A stretch of 64,000 nt of DNA from Microbacterium sp. W4I20 (lineage in GTDB: Bacteria; Actinomycetota; Actinomycetes; Actinomycetales; Microbacteriaceae). The notes under the pieces are model-generated. The model made no database searches, was not told where the DNA came from, and saw only the letters and a list, made by a program, of their open reading frames with translations. The position numbers and the translations under genes are program-made. Of this stretch, positions 40,946 through 48,911 are shown piece by piece. Position 1 is the stretch's first letter. Each line of letters begins with the position of its first letter. The stretch covers positions 992,001-1,056,000 of the forward strand of contig NZ_JAUSYB010000001.1 in the NCBI RefSeq assembly GCF_030816505.1, given 5' to 3'.

Positions 40946-41584
40946 ATGAGCGAGCACGAAGCGAACGCACGTTTCCTTCGCGAATCCATCGTCGAGCCGG
41001 ATGCCATCGCCCGCGCCCGCGCGCACGCACTCGAGCTGGGTGCCGCTCCGATCAGCGCGGTCGTCGGCTCGCAGATCGCGGTGCTCGCCGCGGCGACGTC
41101 TGCGCGATCGATCGTCGAGATCGGCACGGGTGCCGGTGTCTCCGGTCTCTGGCTGCTGCGGGGCGCACCGACGGCCGTCCTGACCTCGATCGACAACGAA
41201 CCCGAGCACCTCGCCGCCGCGCGACAGGCGTTCTCCGAGGCCAAGGTGCCGTCAACCAAAGCCCGGTTCATCACCGGTCGGGCGTCCGACGTCCTGCCAC
41301 GGATGAACGAGGCGTCCTACGACATCGTCCTGGTCGACGCCGATCCGGAGAACGTCATCGCTTACGTCGAGCATGGTCTGCGGCTCGCTCGCCAGGGCGG
41401 CATCGTGCTCGTCCCCCGGGTGCTCGCCGGCGGACGCGTCGCCGACCCTGTGCAGCGCGACGAGATCACCGCGGCCTACCGGTCACTCGTGCAGGAGACG
41501 CAGGAGTCGTCGGCCGTGCTGGCGACGGTCTCCCCGGCGGGCGAAGGTCTGCTGCAGCTGATCAGCCTCGCCGATCGCGGCTGA
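40946..41584 (+). CDS. SAM-dependent O-methyltransferase (Rv1220c-like)
   Basis: 212 aa. The class I methyltransferase fold is shown by SIVEIGTGAGVSGLWLL (SAM-binding loop) near 53-68, LTSIDNEPEHLAAA (acidic residue binding the SAM ribose) and DIVLVDADPENV. It resembles small catechol/caffeoyl-CoA-type O-methyltransferases; the substrate is unknown. It is divergent from tatB with 90 bp between them, and is followed by a strong shared terminator. Confidence 0.87.
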   Translation: MSEHEANARFLRESIVEPDAIARARAHALELGAAPISAVVGSQIAVLAAATSARSIVEIGTGAGVSGLWLLRGAPTAVLTSIDNEPEHLAAARQAFSEAKVPSTKARFITGRASDVLPRMNEASYDIVLVDADPENVIAYVEHGLRLARQGGIVLVPRVLAGGRVADPVQRDEITAAYRSLVQETQESSAVLATVSPAGEGLLQLISLADRG

Positions 41585-41606
41585 ACCACACACCCGCCGA
41601 ACAAGA

Positions 41607-41640
41607 AGAGGGCGACGGATCCGAAGATCCGTCGCCCTCT
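41607..41640. terminator. Strong bidirectional terminator between O-methyltransferase and DUF3117 genes
   Basis: A perfect 15-bp stem (41607-41621 with 41626-41640) carries a CGAA tetraloop. It lies 22 bp after the methyltransferase stop and 30 bp from the DUF3117 stop. Confidence 0.85.
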
Positions 41641-41670
41641 CGGTTCCGCAGACGCGGATCCGGGTCATTA

Positions 41671-41844
41671 TCAGGCCGGTGCCACGACGGCGGCAAGCAC
41701 GTCGTGAAGTTCCTTGGCCTCGGCGTCGTTCACAGACACGACCAGTCGGCCGCCGCCTTCGAGCGGAACGCGCACGATGATGAGTCGCCCTTCTTTCACG
41801 GCCTCCATGGGTCCGTCTCCGGTCCTCGGCTTCATCGCTGCCAT
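41671..41844 (-). CDS. DUF3117 family small protein
   Basis: 57 aa, MAAMKPRTGDGPMEAVKEG onward, ending LHDVLAAVVAPA. It is the short, highly conserved actinobacterial DUF3117 protein (Rv1211-like), of unknown function. The conserved core pairs a basic N-terminus with a beta-hairpin (RLIIVRVPLEGGGRLVVSV). Start ATG 41844 has AAGGAG 5 nt upstream; the frame stays open for 81 nt upstream, but that part does not look like the family. Confidence 0.88.
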   Translation of the reverse strand: MAAMKPRTGDGPMEAVKEGRLIIVRVPLEGGGRLVVSVNDAEAKELHDVLAAVVAPA

Positions 41845-41938
41845 CGTGGCTCCTTTTCCTCGGTGGTATGGAATGAGTTTATCGGGTGTCACCGGGACCT
41901 GGACGTCACCTGTGAAGAAATGCATCGATCATTAACAT

Positions 41939-43156
41939 TCATGGCACCTGCCAGAAGGTGTTGCCGAGCGCGTACATGGGGAAGATCCAGAGCCATTGGC
42001 CGACCAGGCAGAGCGCCAGCACCCCCAGCCGCCACCACCGTGAGCGCGGAACGGCGACGGCGCCCCAGAGCGGACTCAGCGGGAGCAGGAGCCGGAAGGT
42101 GCTGGACTGCGGGAAGAACACGGCGAGCAGATACAGCACGTAGCTCGCGCTCCACAACCGCAGGTCGACCCCGATCGCCCGCACCCGACGTGAGAAAAGC
42201 AGCGCGACGCCGACCGCGACGACGAGCAGCACGAGCACGATCGGTCCTGCCGACGACGGCAGCCCCCAGTTCCCGAACCAGAACTGCGACGCCTGGATCC
42301 ACCCCTCGAACGGCACGAAGCCGTCGACTCCGCCGACGATCCAGTGCCGGCGCCACGCGAGCTCGGTGGCGAGATACGCACCCGGGTCCCCGGTGACGAT
42401 CCCCGCGATCACCTGCCAGGCGAAGCCCGTCGCCGTCGCGAGTGCGCCGAGCGCGACGATGTGCACGATCTCGCGTCCCGCGAGCGGGTCCTCTCTGCGG
42501 CGGAACCACCGGACCAGACCGTGCAGCCCGAGGAAGAGAGCGAACGCGAGGATGCCGGGACGCGTGAACGCCATCACCGGGATCAGCACGGAGAGCCACG
42601 CGTACTGTCGCCGGACCGTCGCATCGAGCGCCAGGAACAGCAGCAGGAGGAACAGCGTCTCGGCGTAGCCGACCTGGAACATCGCGGCCAGAGGTCCGGC
42701 GGCGAAGAAGACCACGGCCCAGAGCGCCGCCGATGCACCGACGCGGTTCCGCAGCAGTCGATGCAGGGCGAGGCAGGCCAGGTATCCGGCCACGAAGGAC
42801 ACCACGAAGGCGCCGAGACCCCATGCGCCGAACACGAACCCGATCGCCTTGGCCGCGTAGGCGAACACCGGCATGAATGCCCAGGCGTTCTCGGCGACCT
42901 GCCCCGAATCGGTCAGCGGCAGTTTCGACGGGTAGCCGTTCTCGGCCACCAGCCAGTACCACTGGGCATCCCATCCGAGCACGAAGTCGATCAGACCGGC
43001 ATCCGCACCGAAGCGGGAGAACGGGGTCGACAGAGACGCCGCGACGATGAAGAAGACGGTCGTGATCAGGCGCGCGGCGAGATAGACGACGGCGATGCGC
43101 AGAGCCAGCGGCGTCCGCGCCCAACGGCGAGCGACGCTCAGTGCGACGTGAGCCAC
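41939..43156 (-). CDS. GT-C membrane mannosyltransferase-like protein (PIG-V related)
   Basis: 405 aa with about ten membrane helices. The first extracytoplasmic loop has GWDAQWYWLVAENGYP, the acidic catalytic-loop motif of GT-C enzymes that use polyprenyl-phosphate sugars, and FMPVFAYAAK follows. It resembles PIG-V/GT39-type mannosyltransferases. The likely role is adding mannose to a lipid or protein outside the membrane. The start is uncertain: GTG 43156 overlaps dapE by 19 bp, and there is no good ribosome-binding site. It follows dapE on the same strand, probably by read-through. Confidence 0.78.
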   Translation of the reverse strand: MAHVALSVARRWARTPLALRIAVVYLAARLITTVFFIVAASLSTPFSRFGADAGLIDFVLGWDAQWYWLVAENGYPSKLPLTDSGQVAENAWAFMPVFAYAAKAIGFVFGAWGLGAFVVSFVAGYLACLALHRLLRNRVGASAALWAVVFFAAGPLAAMFQVGYAETLFLLLLFLALDATVRRQYAWLSVLIPVMAFTRPGILAFALFLGLHGLVRWFRRREDPLAGREIVHIVALGALATATGFAWQVIAGIVTGDPGAYLATELAWRRHWIVGGVDGFVPFEGWIQASQFWFGNWGLPSSAGPIVLVLLVVAVGVALLFSRRVRAIGVDLRLWSASYVLYLLAVFFPQSSTFRLLLPLSPLWGAVAVPRSRWWRLGVLALCLVGQWLWIFPMYALGNTFWQVP

Positions 43157-44211
43157 GCGCGAAGGCCCCGCTCCACGGCATCGATCTGCGCGAGAGGCAC
43201 GCGCTCCTCGTCGTGGTGGGCGAGGTGCGGATCGCCCGGACCGTAGTTGACGGCGGGGATGCCGAGCGCCGAGAAGCGCGCCACATCGGTCCAGCCGTAC
43301 TTCGGCCGCGGCTCGGCACCGACCGCCGCGACGAACTGCTGCGCGATCGCAGCATCGAGTCCCGGGCGCGCGCCTTCGGCGGCATCGGTGATCTCGACCT
43401 GGAACCCGGCGAGGACCCCCCGGACGTGCGCCTCGGCATCCGCGGCGGACTTGCTCGGCGCGAAGCGGTAGTTGACCTCGACCTCGCACGCGTCGGGGAT
43501 GACGTTGCCCGCGACACCGCCGGTGATGCGCACGGCGCTCAGGCTCTCGCGGTAGAGAAGGCCGTCGACCGCGACCTCCTTGGCCCGGTACTCGGCGAGA
43601 CGGGCCAGGATCGGAGCTGCCCGGTGGATCGCGTTCTCGCCGATCCAGGCGCGTGCGCTGTGGGCGCGTACGCCCGACGTGCGCACGATCGCACGAAGCG
43701 TGCCGTTGCATCCGCCCTCGACCTCGCCGTTGGAGGGTTCGCCGAGGATCGCGAAGTCGGCCTGGAAAAGGTCGGGCCGCACGGCTGCGAGCAGCCCGAG
43801 ACCGTTCTTCGAGGCCTCGATCTCTTCGTTGTCGTACCACATCCAGGTGATGTCGACCACGGGATCGGTGAGCTCCGCGGCAAGCTTGAGCTGCACCGCG
43901 GTGCCCGCCTTCATGTCGACCGTTCCGCGCCCCCAGAGGTACGGCACGCCGTCGATGTCGATGTCGCGCGTCGGCACATTGTCGTTGATCGGCACGGTGT
44001 CGATGTGTCCGGCGATCGCGACGCGCTGCGCACGGCCGAGGTTCGTGCGCGCGACGATCGTGTTGCCGTGTCGGATGACCTCGAGGTGAGAGTACGGAGT
44101 GATCGCCGCCTCGATCGCATCGGCGAGGGTCTTCTCGTCGCCGGAGACGCTCGGGATGTCGCAGATCGCGCGGGTGAGGTCCACGGAGGACGCAGTGAGA
44201 TCGAGCACCAT
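43138..44211 (-). CDS. dapE: Succinyl-diaminopimelate desuccinylase DapE
   Basis: 357 aa, M20 metallopeptidase fold. Zinc-site motifs are AGHIDTVP (His, catalytic Asp), the bridging Asp in GRGTVDMKAG, the catalytic Glu pair in YDNEEIEA, Glu in ILGEPSNGEVE, and the C-terminal His in LAHHDEERV. It removes succinate from N-succinyl-LL-diaminopimelate to give LL-DAP for lysine and peptidoglycan. TAGGCT lies 6 nt before ATG 44211. It is divergent from dapD with a 65-bp shared promoter region, so both can be controlled together. Confidence 0.94.
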   Translation of the reverse strand: MVLDLTASSVDLTRAICDIPSVSGDEKTLADAIEAAITPYSHLEVIRHGNTIVARTNLGRAQRVAIAGHIDTVPINDNVPTRDIDIDGVPYLWGRGTVDMKAGTAVQLKLAAELTDPVVDITWMWYDNEEIEASKNGLGLLAAVRPDLFQADFAILGEPSNGEVEGGCNGTLRAIVRTSGVRAHSARAWIGENAIHRAAPILARLAEYRAKEVAVDGLLYRESLSAVRITGGVAGNVIPDACEVEVNYRFAPSKSAADAEAHVRGVLAGFQVEITDAAEGARPGLDAAIAQQFVAAVGAEPRPKYGWTDVARFSALGIPAVNYGPGDPHLAHHDEERVPLAQIDAVERGLRAWLTSH

Positions 44212-44217
44212 GCCCCC

Positions 44218-44223
44218 AGCCTA
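44218..44223 (-). promoter_or_regulatory. -10 element TAGGCT of dapE, leaderless type
   Basis: TAGGCT (minus strand) is followed by GGGGGC and ATG 44211, a 6-nt gap. Confidence 0.55.
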
Positions 44224-44264
44224 CTTACACCGTCATGCGGGAAGTCGTCGCGCGATGGGCGCGC

Positions 44265-44270
44265 TAGCGT
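44265..44270 (+). promoter_or_regulatory. -10 element TAGCGT of dapD, leaderless type
   Basis: TAGCGT is followed by GGAGGC and ATG 44277, a 6-nt gap. It is divergent from the dapE element 42 bp away. Confidence 0.55.
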
Positions 44271-44276
44271 GGAGGC

Positions 44277-45230
44277 ATGAGTGACGCACGCACGGTATGG
44301 GGCATCGGACTGACCACGACGGCCGGAGACGGCACCGTCCTCGACGCCTGGTACCCCGAGGTGCACATCGGCACGCTCTCCGAGGCGGATGCCGCGGCCT
44401 CGGTCGAATCCCTCGACTCGCTGACCGGCGCCGACGAGCGCCGTAACGTGACCGTCGACATCGTGCAGCTGCAGATCGATCTCGACGAGGCGCCGGCATC
44501 GACGGCGGACGCGTACCTGCGGCTGCACGCGCTCTCGCACCTCGTCGCGCGACCGAACGAGGTGAACCTCGACGGCATCTTCGGCCACCTGCCGAACGTG
44601 GCGTGGACCAACGCCGGCCCCATCCACCCCGACGATGCGGCACGCCTGCGTCCGCAGCTGCAGCGCGCCGGCATCCAGGTGCAGGGGCTCGACAAGTTCC
44701 CTCGGCTCACCGATTACGTTCAGCCCTCCGGCGTGCGGATCGCCGATGCTTCTCGCGTGCGCCTCGGCGCGCACCTCTCCCCCGGCACCACCGTGATGCA
44801 CGAGGGCTTCGTGAACTTCAACGCCGGCACGCTCGGCGCGGCGATGGTCGAGGGTCGGATCTCGCAGGGGGTCGTCGTCGGCGCGAACAGCGACATCGGC
44901 GCGGGGGCCTCCATCATGGGCACCCTGTCCGGCGGCGGCACCGTCCGCGTCTCGATCGGCGAACGCTCGCTGCTGGGTGCCAACGCGGGCATCGGCATCG
45001 CGCTCGGCGATGACTGCATCGTCGAGGCCGGCCTGTATGTGACCGCGGGCTCCAAGGTGATCGTCGCCGATGGACCGAACACCCCCGACGGCGGCAAGCG
45101 CACGGTGAAGGCGGCAGAGCTCAGCGGCCAGAACGGCATCCTGTTCTGGCGGAACTCCGTCACGGGCGCCATCGAGGCGAAGCGCCGCGCCGGCGCCGGT
45201 GTGACTCTCAACGAGGCGCTGCACGCCTGA
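44277..45230 (+). CDS. dapD: Tetrahydrodipicolinate N-succinyltransferase DapD
   Basis: 317 aa, the longer actinobacterial form. The central left-handed beta-helix hexapeptide repeats are obvious (VRIADASRVRLGAHLSPGTTV, then ISQGVVVGANSDIGAGASIMG), and GPNTPDGGKRTVKAAELSG is the conserved C-terminal segment. It transfers succinyl from succinyl-CoA to tetrahydrodipicolinate, the step two before DapE. With dapC at 48.9 kb the window holds three consecutive succinylase-branch enzymes. A GC-rich hairpin follows the stop. Confidence 0.94.
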   Translation: MSDARTVWGIGLTTTAGDGTVLDAWYPEVHIGTLSEADAAASVESLDSLTGADERRNVTVDIVQLQIDLDEAPASTADAYLRLHALSHLVARPNEVNLDGIFGHLPNVAWTNAGPIHPDDAARLRPQLQRAGIQVQGLDKFPRLTDYVQPSGVRIADASRVRLGAHLSPGTTVMHEGFVNFNAGTLGAAMVEGRISQGVVVGANSDIGAGASIMGTLSGGGTVRVSIGERSLLGANAGIGIALGDDCIVEAGLYVTAGSKVIVADGPNTPDGGKRTVKAAELSGQNGILFWRNSVTGAIEAKRRAGAGVTLNEALHA

Positions 45231-45246
45231 CCTGTCATCCGCACCG

Positions 45247-45269
45247 CCGCCGCGCTCAGGGCGCGGCGG
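45247..45269 (+). terminator. GC-rich terminator hairpin after dapD
   Basis: A perfect 9-bp all-GC stem (45247-45255 with 45261-45269) and 5-nt loop lie 16 bp after the dapD stop. There is no T-run. Confidence 0.6.
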
Positions 45270-45302
45270 GCCGACTCCCAGCATCCCCGTGATACTGTCG
45301 AT

Positions 45303-45359
45303 ATGACGTCCTTCGCAATGCGAGACGTCTGCGTCGTCGACACGCTCCCGCGCCACTAG
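45303..45359 (+). CDS. Possible 18-codon leader peptide before the second DEAD-box gene
   Basis: ATG 45303 opens an 18-codon frame ending TAG 45357-45359 (MTSFAMRDVCVVDTLPRH). It lies 111 bp before the helicase start in a 239-bp gap. An extended -10 (TGATACTGT, 45290-45298) is directly upstream, so the peptide would be near-leaderless. Its first four residues equal those of the helicase (MTSF). Translation is not proven; the frame is short and could be chance. Confidence 0.3.
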   Translation: MTSFAMRDVCVVDTLPRH

Positions 45360-45469
45360 CCTGGTTCTGGCCATTTCGAACGGCGAAACGATGCGCGATC
45401 CCGCGCCGTCGCCCACCTTCCGCACCCGGCCCTGATGGTTCGTGCGTGCACTCTCGGAGATATACCCCT

Positions 45470-46843
45470 ATGACTTCCTTCCTCGATCTCGGCGTGCCCG
45501 CCGACCTCGCCGCCATCCTCGAAAAGGACGGCAAGACCGAGGCGTTCGCGATTCAGCGCGACACGCTTCCCGACTCCCTCGCGGGCCGCGACCTCCTCGG
45601 CCGCGGTCGCACCGGTAGCGGCAAGACCATCGCGTTCGCGCTTCCTCTGGTCGCGCGCATCGCCGCATCCAGCCGCAGCAGCCGCGCCGGCCACCCGCGC
45701 GGCCTGGTGCTCGCCCCGACCCGCGAGCTCGCCACGCAGATCGCCGCGACCATCGCCCCGCTCGCCGCAGCCAAGGGCCTCCGCGTCACCACCGTGTTCG
45801 GCGGTGTCAGCCAGCGTCCGCAGGAGCAGGCGATGCGCAGCGGCGTCGACATCGTCGTGGCCTGCCCCGGCCGGCTCGAAGACCTCATGAAGCAGAAGGT
45901 CGTCCACCTGGACGCCGTCGAGGTCACCGTGCTCGACGAGGCCGACCACATGGCCGACCTCGGATTCCTTCCGGGCGTCACCCGCATCCTCACCGCGACT
46001 CCGGCCGGTGGACAGCGTCTGCTGTTCAGCGCGACGCTGGACCGCGGCATCGACACCCTCGCCCGTCGCTTCCTCTCGAACGCGGTCAGCCACGAGGTCG
46101 ACGAAGAGAGCGTGCCCGTGGGCGAGATGACCCACCGCGTGCTCGTCGTGGACTCGACCGACGACAAGACCGCCCTGGTCCGCGACCTCGCGTCCGGCAC
46201 GGGTCGCCGCATCCTGTTCACGCGCACCAAGCACCAGGCGAAGAAGCTCGCCAAGCAGCTCACGGCTGCGGGTATCCCCGCGGTCGACCTGCACGGCAAC
46301 CTCTCGCAGAACGCTCGTGAGCGCAACCTCAGCGCCTTCTCGGCAGCTCCCGATGACGGTGGCGTGCGCGTGCTCGTCGCGACCGACGTCGCCGCTCGTG
46401 GCGTGCACGTCGACAACGTCGACCTCGTCGTCCACGTCGACCCGCCCGTCGAGCACAAGGCGTACCTGCACCGCTCGGGTCGCACCGCACGCGCCGGCGC
46501 CGCCGGCACCGTGGTGACCGTCGTGCTTCCCGAGCAGCGTCGTGACGTCAAGGACCTCCTGCGCAAGGCCGCGATCAGCGCCCCGCTCGAGAACGCGACC
46601 CAGGATGCCATCACCGGTCTCGTGCCCGAGCGCGCGGCTCACGTGCGTCCGGCACCGGTCCAGGCGCAGCAGCCGCAGCGTTCGGCCAAGCAGCGTCCGG
46701 CCGGCGGAGAGCGCGCCGGAGCCTCCACTCCCCCCGCTCGTCGCCGTCGTCCCCGCTCGGGTCAGGGCGGCCAGGGCGGTGCCGCTCGTCAGGGTGGCGC
46801 AGCCCGTCAGAGCCAGGGTGGTCGCGGCTACCAGGGACGTTGA
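45470..46843 (+). CDS. DEAD-box ATP-dependent RNA helicase, short form
   Basis: 457 aa. Motifs: FAIQRDTLP (Q), GRGRTGSGKT (Lys52), PTRELA, CPGRL, DEAD at 156-159, FSATL, ATDVAARGVHVD and HRSGRTARAG. The tail of about 70 residues is Arg/Gln/Gly-rich (RRRRPRSGQGGQGG), suited to nonspecific RNA binding. It differs from the helicase at 28 kb in the tail and in RTGSGKT for AKTGTGKT. GGAG lies 11 nt before ATG 45470. The long leader with an upstream frame suggests post-transcriptional control, as known for cold-inducible helicases. Confidence 0.92.
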   Translation: MTSFLDLGVPADLAAILEKDGKTEAFAIQRDTLPDSLAGRDLLGRGRTGSGKTIAFALPLVARIAASSRSSRAGHPRGLVLAPTRELATQIAATIAPLAAAKGLRVTTVFGGVSQRPQEQAMRSGVDIVVACPGRLEDLMKQKVVHLDAVEVTVLDEADHMADLGFLPGVTRILTATPAGGQRLLFSATLDRGIDTLARRFLSNAVSHEVDEESVPVGEMTHRVLVVDSTDDKTALVRDLASGTGRRILFTRTKHQAKKLAKQLTAAGIPAVDLHGNLSQNARERNLSAFSAAPDDGGVRVLVATDVAARGVHVDNVDLVVHVDPPVEHKAYLHRSGRTARAGAAGTVVTVVLPEQRRDVKDLLRKAAISAPLENATQDAITGLVPERAAHVRPAPVQAQQPQRSAKQRPAGGERAGASTPPARRRRPRSGQGGQGGAARQGGAARQSQGGRGYQGR

Positions 46844-46849
46844 TCCTCG

Positions 46850-46876
46850 GGTGCGCCGGCCCAGTGCCGGCGCACC
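46850..46876 (+). terminator. Terminator after the second DEAD-box gene
   Basis: A perfect 11-bp stem (46850-46860 with 46866-46876) and 5-nt loop begin 6 bp after the helicase stop. The remaining 71 bp to the convergent SRPBCC gene hold nothing recognisable. Confidence 0.75.
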
Positions 46877-46947
46877 GCACCGTGAACGGTCGTCGTGCAT
46901 TCGTGCCGGCGGCCGTTTCGCGTATCCGGACGCGCGTCGGGCTGGCG

Positions 46948-47418
46948 TCAGCGCTGCACGGCCGCCAGGACGACCGGATCCGAGCACCCGCGGACGAATC
47001 CGGCCAGCCGTCGACGGATCTCGAAGCCGAGCACTCGCGCACCGATCCACTCGGCGACCGGCGCGAGCCAGGCCGGCCGGCACGAGAAGTTGTACTTCCA
47101 GACCGCCAGCGTCCCCTCCGACACCTCGGTGAAGCGCCAGCCGCCGCCGAGCTTCTCGAAGAACCACGGGCCGGTCTCCATCACCATCCCGACGTTCGTC
47201 GGAGGGGCGTAGGAGACGTAGCGACTCACCATCCCGAAGCCGAAGCGCTGGCGCGTGAAAGTGCGCACGCCCTTGCCGGCGGCATCCGCGTCGTCGAGGA
47301 AATGCTGCTCGCTGATGAAGGGATCCCAGCGACGTCGGACGGCTCCGGTCGTCTGCGACACGGCGAAGGCCGTCGCAGGGTCGACCGGCACGATGGCCTC
47401 GGCGCTGACGACGGGCAT
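46948..47418 (-). CDS. SRPBCC / polyketide-cyclase-like protein
   Basis: 156 aa. The start (VSAEAIVPVDPATAFAVSQTTGAVRRRWDPF) is typical of the START/Bet v1-like SRPBCC fold, a single helix-grip domain with a hydrophobic cavity. The ligand and function are unknown. ATG 47418 is used, with GAGG about 8 nt upstream. It lies 10 bp after the citrate synthase stop on the same strand, so it is probably co-transcribed with gltA. Confidence 0.8.
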   Translation of the reverse strand: MPVVSAEAIVPVDPATAFAVSQTTGAVRRRWDPFISEQHFLDDADAAGKGVRTFTRQRFGFGMVSRYVSYAPPTNVGMVMETGPWFFEKLGGGWRFTEVSEGTLAVWKYNFSCRPAWLAPVAEWIGARVLGFEIRRRLAGFVRGCSDPVVLAAVQR

Positions 47419-47428
47419 CGTGACGACC

Positions 47429-48718
47429 TCAGCGGGTCTGGAAGGTGCGCTCCGGCGACCCCGTGTACAGCTGCTGCGGGCGACCGATCTTCGTCTGCGG
47501 GTCGAGCTGCAGCTCGCGGTACTGCGCCAGCCAGCCGGGCAGGCGGCCGATCGCGAACAGCACGGTGAACATGCGGGTCGGGAAGCCCATGGCCTTGTAG
47601 ATGACGCCGGTGTAGAAGTCGACGTTCGGGTACAGGCGACGCTCGCGGAAGTAGTCATCGGCCAGCGCGAGCTCCTCGAGCTCCTTGGCGAGGTCGAGCA
47701 GCGGGTCGGTGACGCCGAGAGAGGAGAGCACCTCGTCGGCTGCTTCCTTGACGAGCTTGGCGCGCGGGTCGTAGTTCTTGTACACCCGGTGCCCGAAGCC
47801 CATCAGCTTCACGCCCTCTTCCTTGTTCTTCACCCGCTCGACGAAGCGCGAGACGCTCTGACCGGAGTCGCGGATCTGGCCGAGCATGCTGAGCACGGCC
47901 TCGTTGGCGCCACCGTGCAGCGGCCCGGAGAGCGCCTGGATGCCGGCGGAGATCGAAGCGAACTGGTTCGCGCCGGTGGACCCCACCAGGCGGACGGTCG
48001 ACGTGGACGCGTTCTGCTCGTGGTCCTCGTGAAGGATGAGCAGCAGCTCGAGCGCCTTCGACATGACCGGGTTGACCTGGTACTCCTCGCTGTGCACGCC
48101 GAAGTTCAGCTTGAGGAAGTTGTCGACGAAGCTCAGGGAGTTGTCCGGGTAGAGGAACGCCTGACCGACGCTCTTCTTGTGCGCGTATGCCGCGATCACC
48201 GGGAGCTTGGCGAGCATGCGCACCATGTTGAGCTCGACGTGCTCGGGGTTGTGCGGGTCGGTCTGGCCCTCGTAGTAGGTCGAGAGGGCAGCGACCGCCG
48301 ACGACAGCACCGACATCGGGTGCGCCGTGTGCGGCAGAGCCGAGAAGAAGCGCTTGAGGTCTTCGTGCAGCAGCGTGTGGCGACGGATCTTCTCGTCGAA
48401 CTCGGCCAGCTCCGTCGCGGACGGCAGTTCGCCGTAGATCAGGAGCCAGGCGACCTCGAGGTAGCTCGTGGTGCCCGCCAGCTGCTCGATGGGATAGCCC
48501 CGATAACGGAGGATGCCCTTGTCGCCGTCGATGAAGGTGATGTCCGACTTCGTGGACGCGGTGTTCACGAAGCCGTAGTCGAGGCCCGTGTACCCCGTCT
48601 GCTTGGTCAGGGTCGAGAAGTCGATGCTGTCGTGGCCTGCCGTGCCGCGCACCAGTGGGAATTCGGCGGTCGTGTCGCCGATCGTCAGCTTCGCCGTCTG
48701 GTCTGCCGCTGCACTCAC
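47429..48718 (-). CDS. gltA: Citrate synthase
   Basis: 429 aa, the hexameric type II length. Active-site segments: GPLHGGANEAV (His), MGFGHRVYKNYDPRA (His/Arg) and the acidic residue in NVDFYTGVIYKAMGFP, plus LHEDHEQNASTSTVR (substrate His). It condenses oxaloacetate and acetyl-CoA in the TCA cycle. The N-terminus has the type II beta domain (KLTIGDTTAEFPLVRG). Start GTG 48718 has GGAGG 7 nt upstream. The leader of about 120 nt includes a small hairpin. Confidence 0.95.
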   Translation of the reverse strand: MSAAADQTAKLTIGDTTAEFPLVRGTAGHDSIDFSTLTKQTGYTGLDYGFVNTASTKSDITFIDGDKGILRYRGYPIEQLAGTTSYLEVAWLLIYGELPSATELAEFDEKIRRHTLLHEDLKRFFSALPHTAHPMSVLSSAVAALSTYYEGQTDPHNPEHVELNMVRMLAKLPVIAAYAHKKSVGQAFLYPDNSLSFVDNFLKLNFGVHSEEYQVNPVMSKALELLLILHEDHEQNASTSTVRLVGSTGANQFASISAGIQALSGPLHGGANEAVLSMLGQIRDSGQSVSRFVERVKNKEEGVKLMGFGHRVYKNYDPRAKLVKEAADEVLSSLGVTDPLLDLAKELEELALADDYFRERRLYPNVDFYTGVIYKAMGFPTRMFTVLFAIGRLPGWLAQYRELQLDPQTKIGRPQQLYTGSPERTFQTR

Positions 48719-48803
48719 GCGGGCCTCCTCGTGGTGTCCGCCCGCTCGCGTGTCGCGTCGGTGTGGACAAAGATCTGGGTCTTGCCGGAAATGGCGATCT
48801 CAC

Positions 48804-48852
48804 GGCGCAGAAGCGCCTGATCGGGTTACGACCGAATCGCCCTTACAGCCTA
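48804..48852 (-). promoter_or_regulatory. gltA promoter -10 and leader hairpin
   Basis: TAGGCT (minus strand, 48852 to 48847) is the likely -10. A GGCGC-loop-GCGCC stem (48804-48817) follows in the leader, which runs to GTG 48718. No -35 is clear. Confidence 0.4.
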
Positions 48853-48911
48853 GTAGTCGCACCGGCCTACTGTGACAACCGCCAAACAGACGCCCTCTAT
48901 GAGGAGAGGAT

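Noticed and set aside
48719..48911. A small gene in the gap between gltA and dapC.
   Set aside because: No frame with a start signal and coding-like composition; the gap is accounted for by the gltA promoter and leader.
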